Shown piece after piece: positions 1-11,894 of a stretch of DNA of 64,000 bases. The position numbers were made by a program, and so were the translations under genes. The first letter of the stretch is position 1. The number at the start of each line of letters is the position of its first letter. The stretch comes from Sisyra terminalis. Taxonomy: Eukaryota > Arthropoda > Insecta > Neuroptera > Sisyridae. The stretch is taken from the NCBI GenBank assembly GCA_958496175.1, contig OY292279.1:19344001-19408000 (forward strand), in the 5' to 3' direction. Under the pieces are notes generated by a model, which saw only the letters and a program-made list of their open reading frames with translations, was not told the origin of the DNA and ran no database searches.

Positions 1-49
1 GTATGCATTCAATATACGAATAAATTACCAACTGGGCTCATATCCCGTT

Positions 50-290
50 AAGTGACATCAATATCTGGCAACGTTGTATTTTCTACTTTGTTTTTGTATT
101 TAAATTTTGCATTCGTGAGAAAATCAGATAAAAACGAAAATTAATCAACAAAAGAGGAATAAAACGATAATAAAATTGTCGATATTAGAAATTAAACAAT
201 AATGTTAGAACTGAGTTAACAAACAAATCGTGAATTAAACTGAAAACACAGAAAATAATGCAACGTTGCCAGATATAGATGTCGCTAAGA
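50..290. mobile_element. MITE with ~40-bp inverted termini
   Basis: The two ends are inverted copies: the left reads GACATCAATATCTGGCAACG and the right is its near-perfect complement (CGTTGCCAGATATAGATGTC). The interior is A+T-rich and non-coding. Blocks related to the right half (a GAATTAAA stretch followed by AATGCAACGTTGCC) recur at 35.2 kb, and more distantly at 28.9 and 29.4 kb, so this is one member of a dispersed family. I could not settle the target duplication, so the superfamily is unknown. Confidence 0.6.
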
Positions 291-659
291 AGAAATGATC
301 CACCAATTCAATATTTTTTTTTTTTTTTGAAAACTAGGAACTTTCTGGAGAATATTCACAGCCCAACACTGAATTAACTATACTATATGGCAATACTAAA
401 ATGGAATGAAAATGAAATGATAGTTGAGACAAATGACAACCAGTTAGTTCAAAATTGAAACAATAGTTATTATATTTACATTTCACTCATTTGATTGCAT
501 TCATTGTTCTGTGTATTTGCCGCTAACATACATTTGCTTATTATGTTGAAATTAGAACCAAAAACAGTGTTTAAAATTGTATCATATTTAAGTCATCTCA
601 AACTACTAAAAATTGATGTGCCATTTCAAGCTCCACGGCAATAGACTATGGCAGTAGAC

Positions 660-1200
660 TAAATATATTTTTTTTTAATTACGGTAAATAAGTATATCTT
701 CTTACACTGTTACATAAGTACACACATCGTTTTTTTTTTAGTTGCTTTGGCTATTATGTATGTACTAAGTTTTATTATATATTAGGTAAAGCTCATTGTT
801 AATCAGATATTGAATTTCATATCTTTATTAATTTGGGAAAAAATAAAATATGTTTGCTTAATCAGTAAAAACAACCCACATTAAAGCGTTTTAAGATTAA
901 AGTAGGAGGTATAAATGGAATCTTATGGAACAATACAAAAGAGAAATCTGTTACTAATCTCTCAGGATCTAAGTTACTTTTCGGTATCTTATATACCGAA
1001 ATTTTTTAATGTATATATAGTATATAGATTAGTATGTAGATGCGTTTTAAGTTACAAGATATAGTTCCTTTTAGAAACTACTTAAGATACTAGTTACTTT
1101 AAAAACAAAAGAACTGAGATACAGTATCATGGATACTTTAAAGTTACTAATATACTTTTTTGTGATAGTTTTGTTTGTAATTAAGTAAAAAAGAAAGCCA
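660..1200 (+). repeat. GTATC/GATAC-rich dispersed repeat, copy 1
   Basis: This non-coding repeat is made largely of variants of GTATCTTAGATAC, AAGTTACT and AGTTACTTT. It shares its order of blocks (ATTAGGTAAA..., ATAAATGGAATCTTATGGAAC, CTAAGTTACTTTTCGGTATC, GATAGTTTTGTTTG) with copies at 2386-3670 and 60150-60840. The palindromic character of the core makes both strands look alike. No coding potential is seen. Confidence 0.6.
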
Positions 1201-2385
1201 TGATTTTAAATTATACCGTAAAAGTATAAAGAAACAATATCAATAGTGATACTTGTAGTGAAATAATTTTTAAGGGGTCATAAAAAAACGAAAATCAAAA
1301 CCTCATTTCTGTAATATAAATCGTATAGAAACCGACTGAAATAGACCTATGAACTTTGAACCGCCCAAAAACTTAGAACGATTTCTTTTGCTTTCCTTTG
1401 ATCGAATATAAAAGGCAAGGCGACAAAAAAGCGTCATGGACGATAAAATTAAATCGAGGCGATTAGTCGAAACCGCGTGTGGTTTTCGAAAATGGGATAC
1501 AAAACGAGCGACCGCTCTCGAGTATTGAACACACAAACCATCAAAGTGCTTTTCCCCCCCTTATTATTTCTTCTTTTTTTTTCTTCGTCTTTTTTCTTTG
1601 TGTCAGATAAATCTCTGACAAAAGTAACTTTTGCCATTTGCTTGATTGTCTTTTCACAGACAATAAAGCTCCATCGAATCGAATAGATTTCCAGATAATC
1701 AACTTGAAAGTCTCAGTTTGTGCTTTTGATTGCTTTACGCTGAGAAATTTGCCTCAATTACCTGACTCACACTTCATACCAAATCACAACGAGAACACAT
1801 CTAATATATAAGAAGAAATTTCAATCAAAAAGCTCCAAAGCTTTAATGCTTTCACATAGCAACTGTTTTTTTTTTTTAAAATTGTAACATCTAGAAACTT
1901 TTATATTAATAATAATATTCTCTCATTCAAAAAATAAAATACAATTGGTCTAATTATTTGTAGTTAATTGTAACAATTAACGTTAATTTCATACATTCCC
2001 ACCCAATAATAATCGAGCAAATTAAAAACATTCAATCAACTAGAAAATGAATAATTGCACTCAAATTATGGAACCATCGATAATTGCTTGTCGATTAAAT
2101 AATCGGTTCGACCAATTATATATCATTAAACGACAAAATTTCAACGTTTATTTAATTCAAAGCCTCAATTTATGAAAATATAAATGCTTTAAACTCTTTA
2201 TTAACATTTCACATCAATAATTAATTATTTGCAAATTTGCCCAATTCTACAATACAATAATCAATAACAAATGGAAGTTTTCAATATAAAATTATATGAA
2301 AAAACTGTTGGATGGTTTTCATACTATAATTATATTCATTGAATTTTTCTTGTCAGAGTTTTCAACGATAGCTTAGAAAAGTATC
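1201..2385. other. Unique sequence, no gene seen
   Basis: A somewhat less A+T-rich stretch (about 1320-1700) contains short open frames on both strands, but none has recognisable protein features or good splice borders. The rest is plain A+T-rich DNA with poly-T runs. It may be intron or 3' flank of the receptor gene. Confidence 0.5.
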
Positions 2386-3670
2386 AAGATGCTTTATAAA
2401 GAAGTATCCGAAGTAAGTTTAGGTATCTATTACTCTTAATAAAAAAAAACTTTAATATTTATCTTAAGTTTTCTTCTAAGGTATTTGAAAAGATACATTT
2501 TAAGGTACATTGCATACCATGGATTAGGCAAAGTTGTTAGATGATAAGATAATGTATTTCTTATCCTTATTAATTTAGATATTTAATATAAGAGGTATAA
2601 ATTTAATCTTGTAGAATAGAGGTGGGCAAACTCAATACTGGTACGATCGACAATAATTTTTCTTATTTATACGCGATTGACTTTGAAAAATGGGTTAAAT
2701 TAAAAACCAATACACATTAAAGGGTTATATAGGTCTAATCGAGGAAAAAATGAACTATTTCAAAAAAAAAATCTACTTATTAAAAATAAAATTTTCTTTT
2801 TAATTTTTTTTTTAAACTCTCGATGGTCTTACACATTTGGCAAAGAATTTCTGAAATTTTCGTAGAAAAATATTTAAAACTACGCTATTGCGACGCTATT
2901 TCCGGTAACCCTTCGGAAAAAAAGGTGTATCCTCGTTGACAGCAAAACGCATGGCAGGATCAACCGTGAAAAAAAAAACAAAAATGAAGAAAAAAATATG
3001 TATTTTAGTTAAGACAGTAAAGACCATAAACTAGAATTCGAACGAAGGAAAACAAAGTGAAAATTAGATTTTTTGGTAAAAATTTTTACGAAAAAATGTT
3101 AACTGATATTTGCTCTAGAGTTTTTTTTTTTTTTGAATAGATGTAATTGAAAAAAACACCTTCCCTCTAGTCCTTGTAAACTGTATCTCGAAGACTTGTG
3201 TAAAATGTCATCAAAATCGGTTGAGTAATTCTTGATAAACCTTGACAACTAACAAAATATTTGATTTTTTGAAACCGTGAAACCCTTGTAGCCCATTAAA
3301 GAGATAATGAGCAGAAAGAAATATTAGAAGCACTATTGGGAATCAGTAATATTCGTAGTAAAATAGATGCGTATTTTCAATTAGAAGAATTGAAAATTAC
3401 CTAAACAATTATTTATTATTTAAATAGCCTGCGATCGCCTGTGAACCTGTTCGTGATCGACTGTTTGCCCACCCCTGTTGTAGAACAAAAGAAAATAAAA
3501 CTCTGTATCTTATCTCTTGGTACCTAAGATACATTTTAAGTAATAAGATACAGTTCCTTTTAAAAAATATCGAAAATACTAGATACTTTTCACCAAAAAA
3601 TAAAGGAACCAAGATACAATATCTTAGATACTTTAAAATAATTAAGTTACTTTAAATTAGCTAAGGAACT
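2386..3670 (+). repeat. GTATC/GATAC-rich dispersed repeat, copy 2 (interrupted)
   Basis: This copy is split by the hAT-like insertion at 2617-3477. The sequence before it (ATAAATTTAATCTTGTAGAA) and after it (GTAGAACAAAAGAAAATAAAACTCTGTATC) joins up to match the uninterrupted copy near 60590-60640. The repeat therefore existed before the hAT element inserted. Confidence 0.65.
2617..3477. mobile_element. hAT-like non-autonomous element, 861 bp
   Basis: The termini are inverted: TAGAGGTGGGCAAAC at the left, and the complement of CAGGGGTGGGCAAAC at the right. They are flanked by a perfect 8-bp direct repeat TTGTAGAA (2609-2616 and 3478-3485), the TSD length of hAT transposases. No transposase ORF is present, so it would need a transposase supplied in trans. 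Shorter relatives sit at 21609-21905 and 32893-33226. The extra internal sequence relative to those copies (about 2700-3290) contains no recognisable gene. Confidence 0.85.
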
Positions 3671-3734
3671 TTTTTCTGACAGTTCAGTTTATTGTTACTA
3701 TTAATTCGTGTGTTCCCTATGGTTGTCTTGTACA

Positions 3735-4440
3735 CAATAGAAGGATGGAATCTTACCCAAAGGGTTGGACGACAAAATGGACGCAATTGAAATGTGGATT
3801 GTTGAATCCTGATGATTATTTGGAGAGGTACGAAGTGGAAAAGTTTTTAACTCCACAGATTAAACTAAGATAAAAGTGCAATAGTAGAAGAGACTAACCA
3901 CTAAAAAATCTTTTAAGATTTCCATTAAGAAGAGAAATTTTCTATACTTCGGTCCTGAAAAAAACCACCAGAAACCACTAGTTCCAGCTCATCATTCAGG
4001 GTTGGATTGAAAGGAAAAGAATTCAGGGAAGAAAAAGAACATCCTAGCTGGCTAAATTTTGTTGATAATTCGATATAACCACTAAAGAACTCTTCCATAT
4101 TGCGGTATCGAAAACTTAAATAGCAATGTTAATCGTCAATTTTCAATGTTAAAGAGACACCAGAAGATGAAGTAGAAGGTTTATCATATTTGGGATTTGT
4201 GGGTGATAACGTAATAATCTATATGAGGGTGAAAAAATTATTGGGAATGAAGACTTATTGGAGGATAATAACGACTTGAAAGATGTTGAGAAGAGTTTGT
4301 CGAGGTCTCAATTTGAAGTGGAAATACAATAGTTGAAAAAGAACCAAAACCCTGGTTTAGATAAATTACTAGTGGAGCTTTTACTAACTGCAGGTAATGG
4401 CACGAAGAAAAAGAATTATTGTTCAAAATGGTAGCAAATA
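3735..4440 (+). pseudogene. Decayed LINE ORF2 fragments
   Basis: Two pieces of a non-LTR reverse transcriptase polyprotein can be read with many stops and frameshifts. Around 3985-4150 a C-terminal-type segment reads LIIQGWIE, then KRTSWLAKF, then KELFHIAVSK, resembling the conserved tail that follows the RT domain in several insect LINEs. Around 4270-4400 a segment reads VEKSLSRSQFEVEIQ, stop, LKKNQNPGLDKLLVELL, resembling the beginning of the RT domain (K..K.PG.D...EL). The C-terminal piece lies upstream of the RT piece, so these are two insertions or a rearranged copy. No function remains. Confidence 0.55.
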
Positions 4441-5710
4441 TATAAGAATTAGATGCAAAATCAGTGAGCTATGTGAAATGCTTAATGGTGGTACTTCCGA
4501 GGAAAGCAAGTATCAATCAATTCCAACAACAAAGAACCATTAGTTAATTGTCTTAAGTCAATGATCATTAATTTAAAGCATCAATTTAAAATGCTTTGAC
4601 TGAGAGTAAAGGCTTAATTGGTAAATCTTGCATTTTTTTATGAAACTGGTTTACTATACTTCTGCTATACCAAGCTTACTATAATGGGAAAATTATCTTT
4701 ATACCTACAATCTTGTACAAAACTTTAGTGCACGAGTTAAATTTACACTTGTTTTTCTTAATTAGTTTTTGTGAATCTGATTAATTCGTGCAAAATAAAT
4801 AATATGCCGTTAATATGTAACAAAAATCCCGTATTAAAAATGAGAGATAAAAATTAATCAATTCGCATAATCCTGTAGGATATCGTTGAACTGATCTTTG
4901 AAAAATAAATTTAAAGCTGAAAACGATTTATATGTTGACAGGCTTTAAAATTATATATTTTTTTCATACAGACAATGTTTTTAATGCGAAGAATTGTAGA
5001 AAAACATTGTCAGCATGTATGTTATGCGAACAAAGTTGTAAGTAAAATAAGCTTAGATAATGCTTTTTGTAAACCTCTCCGTATTGAGCCCTACCGTTGA
5101 TTTATTTTTCGTTTAGTAAATTTTGATATAGGTAAAACTGACACACCATATTTGCTACGGAAACATAGAATCGAAAGATATATCAGACCACTTAAATTTA
5201 TGTGCATAATTTATTTAAAACCTTTTCTTACTGATGCAAAAAAAAATGGCAAAAACGTCATGACTCAGCTATATCATTTAAATCTCGCGACCTACAAAAT
5301 ATATTTTGTATTCCAATCGCATAAAGCGTTACGGCTATGCGATCATTTCAAGTATTAAAGCATTTTCGTCGAAAGCTCGAAACCTCGACTAAAAAGCTCG
5401 AAAATCCACCATCAAAACTTATTCTAATAACATGCGATTACAGTTCTACATGTGAAAATACGGGTGTTATAAATCTCCTGTATCCCATTTCCACACTCTA
5501 TCCTCATACTCCATTCACTACACCCCCATCCCAACGCATTCATCCGTTAAATTATATTTTTGGCCTAACTTCGCTCATTTATAACGATTATTCGTTTTCG
5601 AATGTATCGTAAAAATTTAGTGTTTTTTTTTTGTATTGATTTTTATGTGGAAAGGGGATGAATGAAAGAAGTGGTTATTTGGGTGTTTGATGAGGTGGCA
5701 AAATCGTTAC
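4441..5710. other. No gene seen; probable receptor intron
   Basis: A+T-rich unique DNA lies immediately 3' (minus strand) of the TM5 exon. I looked for a TM6-TM7 exon that would start in phase 0 and did not find one. Short open frames at 5152-5612 lack domain features. A small inverted repeat (ACAATGTTTTT / AAAAACATTGT) lies near 4973-5006. Confidence 0.5.
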
Positions 5711-5897
5711 CTTTAGGAAGAGAAATATCTGCAGAGTACGTTTTCGACGCATTTTCTCTTTAGTGCGGCGATCCACCTGCATACTGATGACGAGACGAGA
5801 GACGATTGCGGCTCGGACTAAATACCATAGGGTTATGATGATGAAACATGCAGCAGGGGTTAACAATGCATAAATGTGGGCATTGTTGTCCATAAAC
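5711..5897 (-). CDS. Class B/Methuselah-like GPCR, exon for TM5 and third intracellular loop
   Basis: This 187-nt exon has a polypyrimidine tract and acceptor (TTTAACAG) and a donor (AAG|GTAACG). It opens with the last base of a codon, which completes the TGG begun by the exon at 9938-10057. This gives a CWF motif at the second extracellular loop, the counterpart of the conserved CW pair of class B receptors. Then comes a hydrophobic segment (HIYALLTPAACFIIITLWYL, TM5), followed by a basic loop (DRRTKEKMRRKRTLQ) that would contact G protein. It ends in phase 0 just before the expected TM6. The residues are uninterrupted and the codon phase agrees with its neighbours. The subfamily is uncertain: it lacks the hallmark residues of peptide-hormone class B1 receptors and is closest in style to insect Methuselah-like receptors. 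The ligand is unknown. Confidence 0.9.
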
Positions 5898-6260
5898 CTG
5901 TTAAACAGAAAAAAAAATTAAATCATATCAACATTTATAAGAGATTTTTTTATGATATACAAGAGAGTAGGGGTTTCAGTTTTCATTTGGGTTATATGTT
6001 TTTTATTGTCGCGTGGGGTAGTTTTTGATATCAGAAAAAATCATTTTTTGTATTAAAAATAAATCCTTTCATTAAAAATTTTGGGAGATTTATTTATAGG
6101 GTTAAGTGCAAAAAAATGAATAAATTAAGAAATAATACCAAAAATCTAAACAGCCTCAAATTATAAAAATCGCTTTCCTTGATATTATCAAATTATATGA
6201 AACTTACGAGTGTAACAAACGTCCCTATTTATGATTGAGATTGAGGAGTACAATTTTTTT

Positions 6261-6429
6261 AATTGTTATCTACCGTCGCTTTAGAAGAATTACGGTAATT
6301 TGTGACTCTAGGGTTAATAAAAAATCCGTAATCGAGAAATATCGAAAATTTACATGATACGAGGATCGAACCCAATACTAACCATTTTTTACCGAGCGGT
6401 CACTTTGACCATTCGGTCACCAATAGGCT
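6261..6429 (-). mobile_element. tRNA-derived SINE, copy 1
   Basis: Read on the minus strand, it has a tRNA-like head with an A-box-like GTGACCGAATGG and a B-box-like GGTTCGATCC. A shared body follows (ATATTTCTCGATTACGG, AACCCTAGAGTC, then GCGACGGTAGATAACAAT). It lies directly upstream of the Penelope-like RT remnant. Confidence 0.75.
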
Positions 6430-6439
6430 TTAATGAATA

Positions 6440-7300
6440 CAATTTAATATCATCAAAATTATATATCTTCATGATTATCATCACTATTATGAACTTAAAG
6501 GTAAAACTTTTTAACTTTCATAAATTCTATCACCAGAAGGTAGGCTACTCCATGGGTTCCTCTTTATCTGGACTACAGATATTAACCGCCATTTATATAA
6601 ACCACTTCAGTTAAAAATATATTATGAACAACCGTATATAACACATATAAAATAATATATAATGGTAGATATGTGAATGATACTTTTGTATTATTTTACA
6701 GAACTAATCGATATATTACTTACAATACAGTATTGGATTTAAATAAAATTAATCATAAAATACATTTATTTTCAGAACATGAACTAAATGGAACTGTCAA
6801 CTTCTAAGATACAACAATTACAAGTGAAAATGGAAATTTATCAATTAATATATACAGTAAAACATACAATTACGAGCACAATCATCCATAATATAATATT
6901 TCATCCATAAAATTAAAAAAAAAAACAGCTTACAACAGTTTCATTAACAGAGTAATCAAGTTTCCTCGTAATACCAACCAACGTGAAAAAGGATTTAATA
7001 TAATATTTAGCTTTAACCATCGGCTTCAATTATAGATAGAGTAATAACGAAGTATATCTATCAAAAATTCATTTCTTTCAATTATACCCAAAGAAAAGAA
7101 GAAGTATATAAAATCAATTTTTAACAATATATTCCCTATAATAATCGTCAACTTCCTAAAGAAAACTGATATTAACATCACATTTTCGTCACATAACATC
7201 CTTAAAATTCTTAAGCTTTGGGAAGACAACCTGGAATTACCAATACTGGAAAATAAAATCGGAGTATATAAAATTAAATGTGGTTTTCATGAATAGTTTA
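6440..7300 (+). pseudogene. Penelope-like retroelement RT remnant
   Basis: Several Penelope-type landmarks appear in the right order across frameshifts. Near 6530 there is FYHQKVGYSMGSSLS, equivalent to the conserved MGSPLS block. At 6664-6690, GRYVNDTFVLFY corresponds to the RYVDD catalytic block with the first Asp replaced by Asn. Then come LNKINHKIHLFSEHE and GNLSINIYSKTYNYEHNHP, matching the block in which Penelope RTs read as a fixed-depth palm/thumb. Near 7165 a segment reads KKTDINITFSSHN. The copy ends NKIGVYKIKCGF, which resembles the start of the GIY-YIG endonuclease domain, followed by a stop at 7296. The copy is dead: it is truncated, frameshifted, and lacks a catalytic Asp and most of the endonuclease. 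The family assignment rests on motif order, not on a search. Confidence 0.75.
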
Positions 7301-7642
7301 AAACGTTGATTACTAATAATATTTTCACGATACACGAACTTCGGCGTTTAAAAATCAGAGGATGTCGAGAGATAATCCAATAGTTCGTCAATGTACGAGT
7401 GCCTAATGACAAAATCCGGAAGAAGCGTCAAACACAACAATAAACCAGCACTAGATGATAATAATGAACTGTTTGATAATAGATTGTCCGTGGAAAAACG
7501 GATGACCCCCAAGTGGAGGCCAAAAGGTACTTGCATTACATCCCATACTAGGGTCCAAAAGGTAACTCAATAGGGACACCACAGAGCTCACTCGAAAATT
7601 TCTTGTGAAGAAACCGAAAAAAAACATAAATAAAATTGACGA

Positions 7643-7812
7643 GCCTACTGGTGGCCGAGTGGTCAAGGAAACCACTTCAAAACTAGTAGGTGTGTTCGAA
7701 TCACGTAATGGGTACATTTTTGATATTATCGATTTACGGATATCTATTAACCCTAGAGTCGCTAAAGATCTTGGTAGTTATAAAGCCACGCGATATTACA
7801 ATAAAAACAATG
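7643..7812 (+). mobile_element. tRNA-derived SINE, copy 2
   Basis: The head reads CTACTGGTGGCCGAGTGGTC, containing a good Pol III A box (TGGCCGAGTGG), and TGTTCGAATC serves as the B box. The body ATTTACGGAT...AACCCTAGAGTCGC...TTATAAAGCCACG matches the other copies. The tail is A-rich (AATAAAAACAATGA). Confidence 0.8.
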
Positions 7813-9937
7813 ATGTATCAAAGTGAAAAGTGTTTGGAATTCCAGAATAACATCAAATTTCTTACTAAATCTATATCTTAACTATCAATATATTAAATTT
7901 TTACCTCTGTTGTTACATACAAAGTAAGTTTTTGTTTCAAGATGTGATTATTCTAAATTTACCTATTGTCGAAATTTTTTTACACCAATTGGTGATAAAT
8001 TATTAAACAGATAAACCGATTTTTACGAAATTTATTAATAAGATATGATACAGTTTAATGATCCACTCACTGTAGGCTTTTAAATCATTACATTAAAATA
8101 ACATGGGAAAGCTTTACCAACGCAAAACTGAGGGATGAAAAAAAATAATTTCAAAGTCATATGATTGGAAAGGTTTTTAATGTTTCCGTATTCTTTTTTT
8201 TAATTTAAACTAATAACTTAAAGTTTCATTATAACTTGCTAGTAAGAATCAGCATCGGTATTTATTTAAAAAATTAATAATTATTTTTTTTAGGAAAAGA
8301 TAGTTTTCTACACATTTATTAATGATTTTGCAAATCTTAATGATGTCGTAGTAAAATAACATCTTTGCTTTTTATATAAAGGATTTGGATTTAATTTCCC
8401 CATATTTCTGTTATATTTTTTTCATTTTTGTGGTTAATGAAACTCAAAAGGTCTCTCAAAAGAAAATAGTAATTTTAAAACGGCTTGAAGTAAAAATATT
8501 TATAATCAAGGTGTATTATCAGGTATACAGGCAAAGTTGCGGGCATTATAAGTCACCTTTGAGCATATGCCCTAAAAATAGTGCATGTATTTTTACGTTA
8601 ATTTTATTTCTTGACAAAATTTATAGAATCCATACTTAAATTCAGTGTATTAATCTAAGAAAAAGCGACGTTTTCAAGTGGGAATATTTTAAAAAAAGCT
8701 AAGTTTTTAATATAGCTTCCATCGATCTTTCAGTTAGCATAAATAGGCTATCCATAAACAAATTCCGAAATTATGAGATAATCAATACTTTAGTACACTC
8801 CTAAGCGTAAAATTCGTTTTTTATTTTTAAATTTAACCAGAAATAACGAAGAAAAAGTAACCTTTCCACTTGAATCTAAAAGTGATCAGCAAAGATAAAC
8901 GTGTAGTTCATTGTATTTTATTAGTTTTTTTTCCGATTAGTTGAAAAGATTTTGTAACTAAACAAATATTCCTATTAACTATTTATTTCAAAATTATTAT
9001 TTCTTATTATATAGCTTTATCTTTACATATTAATGTTTCACCTTATTTTTAGCATTGATATTGTTATTATAGACTATTATTATTATTCTTATTGCTACTG
9101 TCGATTGTTGTTATTGCTATAAGAATTACTTTTATTGTTGTTGTTGCTATTGATTGTTAAAATCTTTGTACTTATACAGTACTAATCTACTGGGACTAGT
9201 GCTTACATATGATTGTCTATATGCACTTATTACAACCCAATGCAGATTGTGCAATTTATTTGAAAATAAAAAAAAATAGTTAAAAACAAAAGAGTGGAAA
9301 ACGAAGTGAAAAAAAAGTTATTTTAAGCGTCATTTGGCTAAAGTGGAATGCATAATTTCGTAATGATTTGCTTTCTGATCAGTATTGAAAAAAACAAACA
9401 AGTTTATAGCTACATTTATCTTATTTAAACGAATTTCCGCCTTTTCTGTTTTCTACCTGACAACAGGAACGTCCCCTTAACCATTTTTTGCATGCATAAA
9501 ATCAACTCCCGAAAGGGATTTACTCTTGAGCGTGATGGAAAAGGATTTCCGTCAACTCAGACAAAATTCCGATTTAATCAACGTATACACAAGCTTAATC
9601 ATAATAAGGTAGTCAAAAATTTCATTATCCTTATTATCCTTTTCCAAATAAACGAAATTAATCTTCACAACGAATACACTTATAAGGTGGTTTTAATCCT
9701 TCTGGTTGTGTCTACGTGACAGAATAATGAAGCAAATCTCTTTTTTTGACACACAACTTCGTCCTTGTTACCGTACAAAAAGGTTAAAACTCGGAATAAT
9801 CCCGCATTACAACGAGCTTTCTTTGATAAGCTTCTCAAAGAACCAAAGCTTACATTACATTTTTTCCATATTAACGAAAACAAGCGATTTAATACTCATA
9901 CCTTTAGAAATTTGTGTTTTATGAAGAACGAACTTAC
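7813..9937. other. Receptor intron, no gene seen
   Basis: This is A+T-rich unique DNA in the 4.0-kb intron between the TM4 and TM5 exons. An imperfect TTA/TTG trinucleotide-rich tract lies at about 9050-9160. The part from 9480 to 9937, next to the TM4 exon, is less A+T-rich, but its short open frames show no domains. Confidence 0.6.
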
Positions 9938-10057
9938 CAGCAATTAAGATCCCCGAGGCTTCGCATGTCGGAGAGACGTCCAGCCTTTTCCCGGTACTGA
10001 ATGCTGAGTCCAATCGCGAGCAAAACCCCCGGAAAGCCCCAAGCGAAAATTGAATAT
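9938..10057 (-). CDS. Class B/Methuselah-like GPCR, exon for TM4 and second extracellular loop
   Basis: This 120-nt exon lies between an acceptor (CATTTCATTTAG) and a donor (GCTG|GTAAGT). Its first base completes the codon left open by the TM3 exon, and its last two bases (TG) are completed by G of the next exon to give Trp. The peptide contains FAWGFPGVLLAIGLSIQY, a TM4 whose WGFP is the equivalent of the conserved GWGxP motif of class B receptors. A polar loop follows (EKAGRLSDMRSLGDLNCW) whose Cys is placed to form the conserved disulphide with the Cys at the start of TM3. It is too short to be found as an independent ORF, so phase and motif are the evidence. Confidence 0.88.
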
Positions 10058-11894
10058 CTAAATGAAATGAAAGAAAAAAAATTATTTGTAACAGTTTTTC
10101 TTATGTCTAACATTCAAAGAGCTTTTTTCTCTATTGAAATGATTAAAATTTTTTTTCACTTTAATCTTTTCAAAAGCTTTTTTATCTGTTTAATGAAATT
10201 TACAATTCAAAAATTTCCTTCTCTCCAATCTTCGTTCGTGTTTTACGGAGCATTTTTTTTTGCTTTTCATAAAATTTGTTGCCTCATTAAAGCTTCAATC
10301 GATTTAATAACAACGTAAAGTATATAACTTTTGAATAATTTATTTAAAATAAAAATTATTTAACAATTTAGCAAAATCATCAAAATTTTAAATAACAAGA
10401 GATGATCTTAAAACTCTTATTTTCCCGTCTAATTGATTGCATTATTTAATGGCCATTAATGTACATTGTACAAACATTTTAACGATCTTAATCTATTAAT
10501 CCGGAGCTCTAATATAATACTATATATATACATAAATTATTGTTAATTGTACCTCTCCAAATTTACATAATTAATTTAACACTCCTAAATATTGAGCTTT
10601 CAGGCTCAAAAACATAGACGCTATAAACACAACAATTTTTCGTATCATCATTAAGGCAGAGTTATTAGAGGAAATTAGAAATATTTGTAATTGTTGGATA
10701 GATGATTGGAAAGTTTGTGAAATAGTTGTGGGAAGTTAAAACTGAATTAAGGGTTGGATCGCAGATTGGGGATGTTTTGGTTGATTGTTCTTTAGCTTCA
10801 TCATCGTAATCGCAGCATTAACAAGAAATTTCAGGGAACGAAGTATAAAACGCACTTTATCAAATATTCGTGTCATGTTCACGGCATGTAATTAGATGAC
10901 GGTTTGTGTAAGGTTTCATGTGTGATTTACGATCAATTAACACGAGAAACTGTAGGGTTGCAGTTTGGGGCAAAAAGGTTGGGGCATCATTTATTTTTCG
11001 TGTAGGTGAAAAACAGATCAATTTTTCGAATAGGAAAATGAGAACATTTTTCAAAAAAAAAGTTTTTTCTTTTTCATATTGGATTCTTACTAATAGAGCA
11101 TCTAAGACAATGAAAGTGATATTTATAAAATTGACTCTTATTAGCCAGATTACCGAATGTCCGAATGTAAAAATTCTTTTATTTTAAGCTAGAGACCCCG
11201 GTGAACCCAGTAAAACCCCTATGCATTTAAAAATCATAAAATCTCACTTAATCATGAGTGTTAAGACACATATATATTTCTAAGGACATTTTTGTTGTTG
11301 ATGATATCCCTCAAAATTGTATAGTACTTGTAGCCAATTCGCTCCAAAGGTCACTTCCTTAATCATGGATTGGATTCTTACTGGACATGTTCCTGTTTTC
11401 TTCAGTACTTTTTTATACCAAATATTTGTTTCTTTTTTATCATTGGACTCCTTAGCACCTGGTTAAGGTGACCCACCTTTCTGCATTAATACATTGTGGC
11501 TGCTTGAATGTGCTACAATGATGTTTCGATCTTATACTGCTAATTATTTTGATCCTTTTTGAGCTGTAGTGTAAAGTAAACCATAGTCTTTAAGTCATAG
11601 TACTATGTGTAATATATTAGGAGTTGTTTGATAGATTAGTATCTTTTCTTTTGGTACACTCTTAATTTCATTTACACATTTTGATCTTTTTTTATATTTT
11701 AAAATGGCGAATGATGGTTTAAACAAGTTTCTGTTTAATTAATTTGTCGATCCTCGAGTGACCCTTTTTGTGATCTGATGCTTACAATAATTTTGCTGAC
11801 TTTTATTTAATTGTTGTGCTACCGTGTGATGTTTCTGATTTTAAACCCAATTCTTACCCTTTCACTACTTTATAAAAAAATATTCTGAAATCCT
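10058..11894. other. Receptor intron, no gene seen
   Basis: This is the first part of the 3.3-kb intron between the TM3 and TM4 exons. It is plain A+T-rich sequence. Short open frames such as 10918-11187 have no recognisable features. Confidence 0.6.

Noticed and set aside
1303..1686. Overlapping short ORFs on both strands as a TM6-TM7 exon candidate
   Set aside because: No hydrophobic segment pair or class B TM6/TM7 motif, and no phase-0 acceptor matching the TM5 exon.
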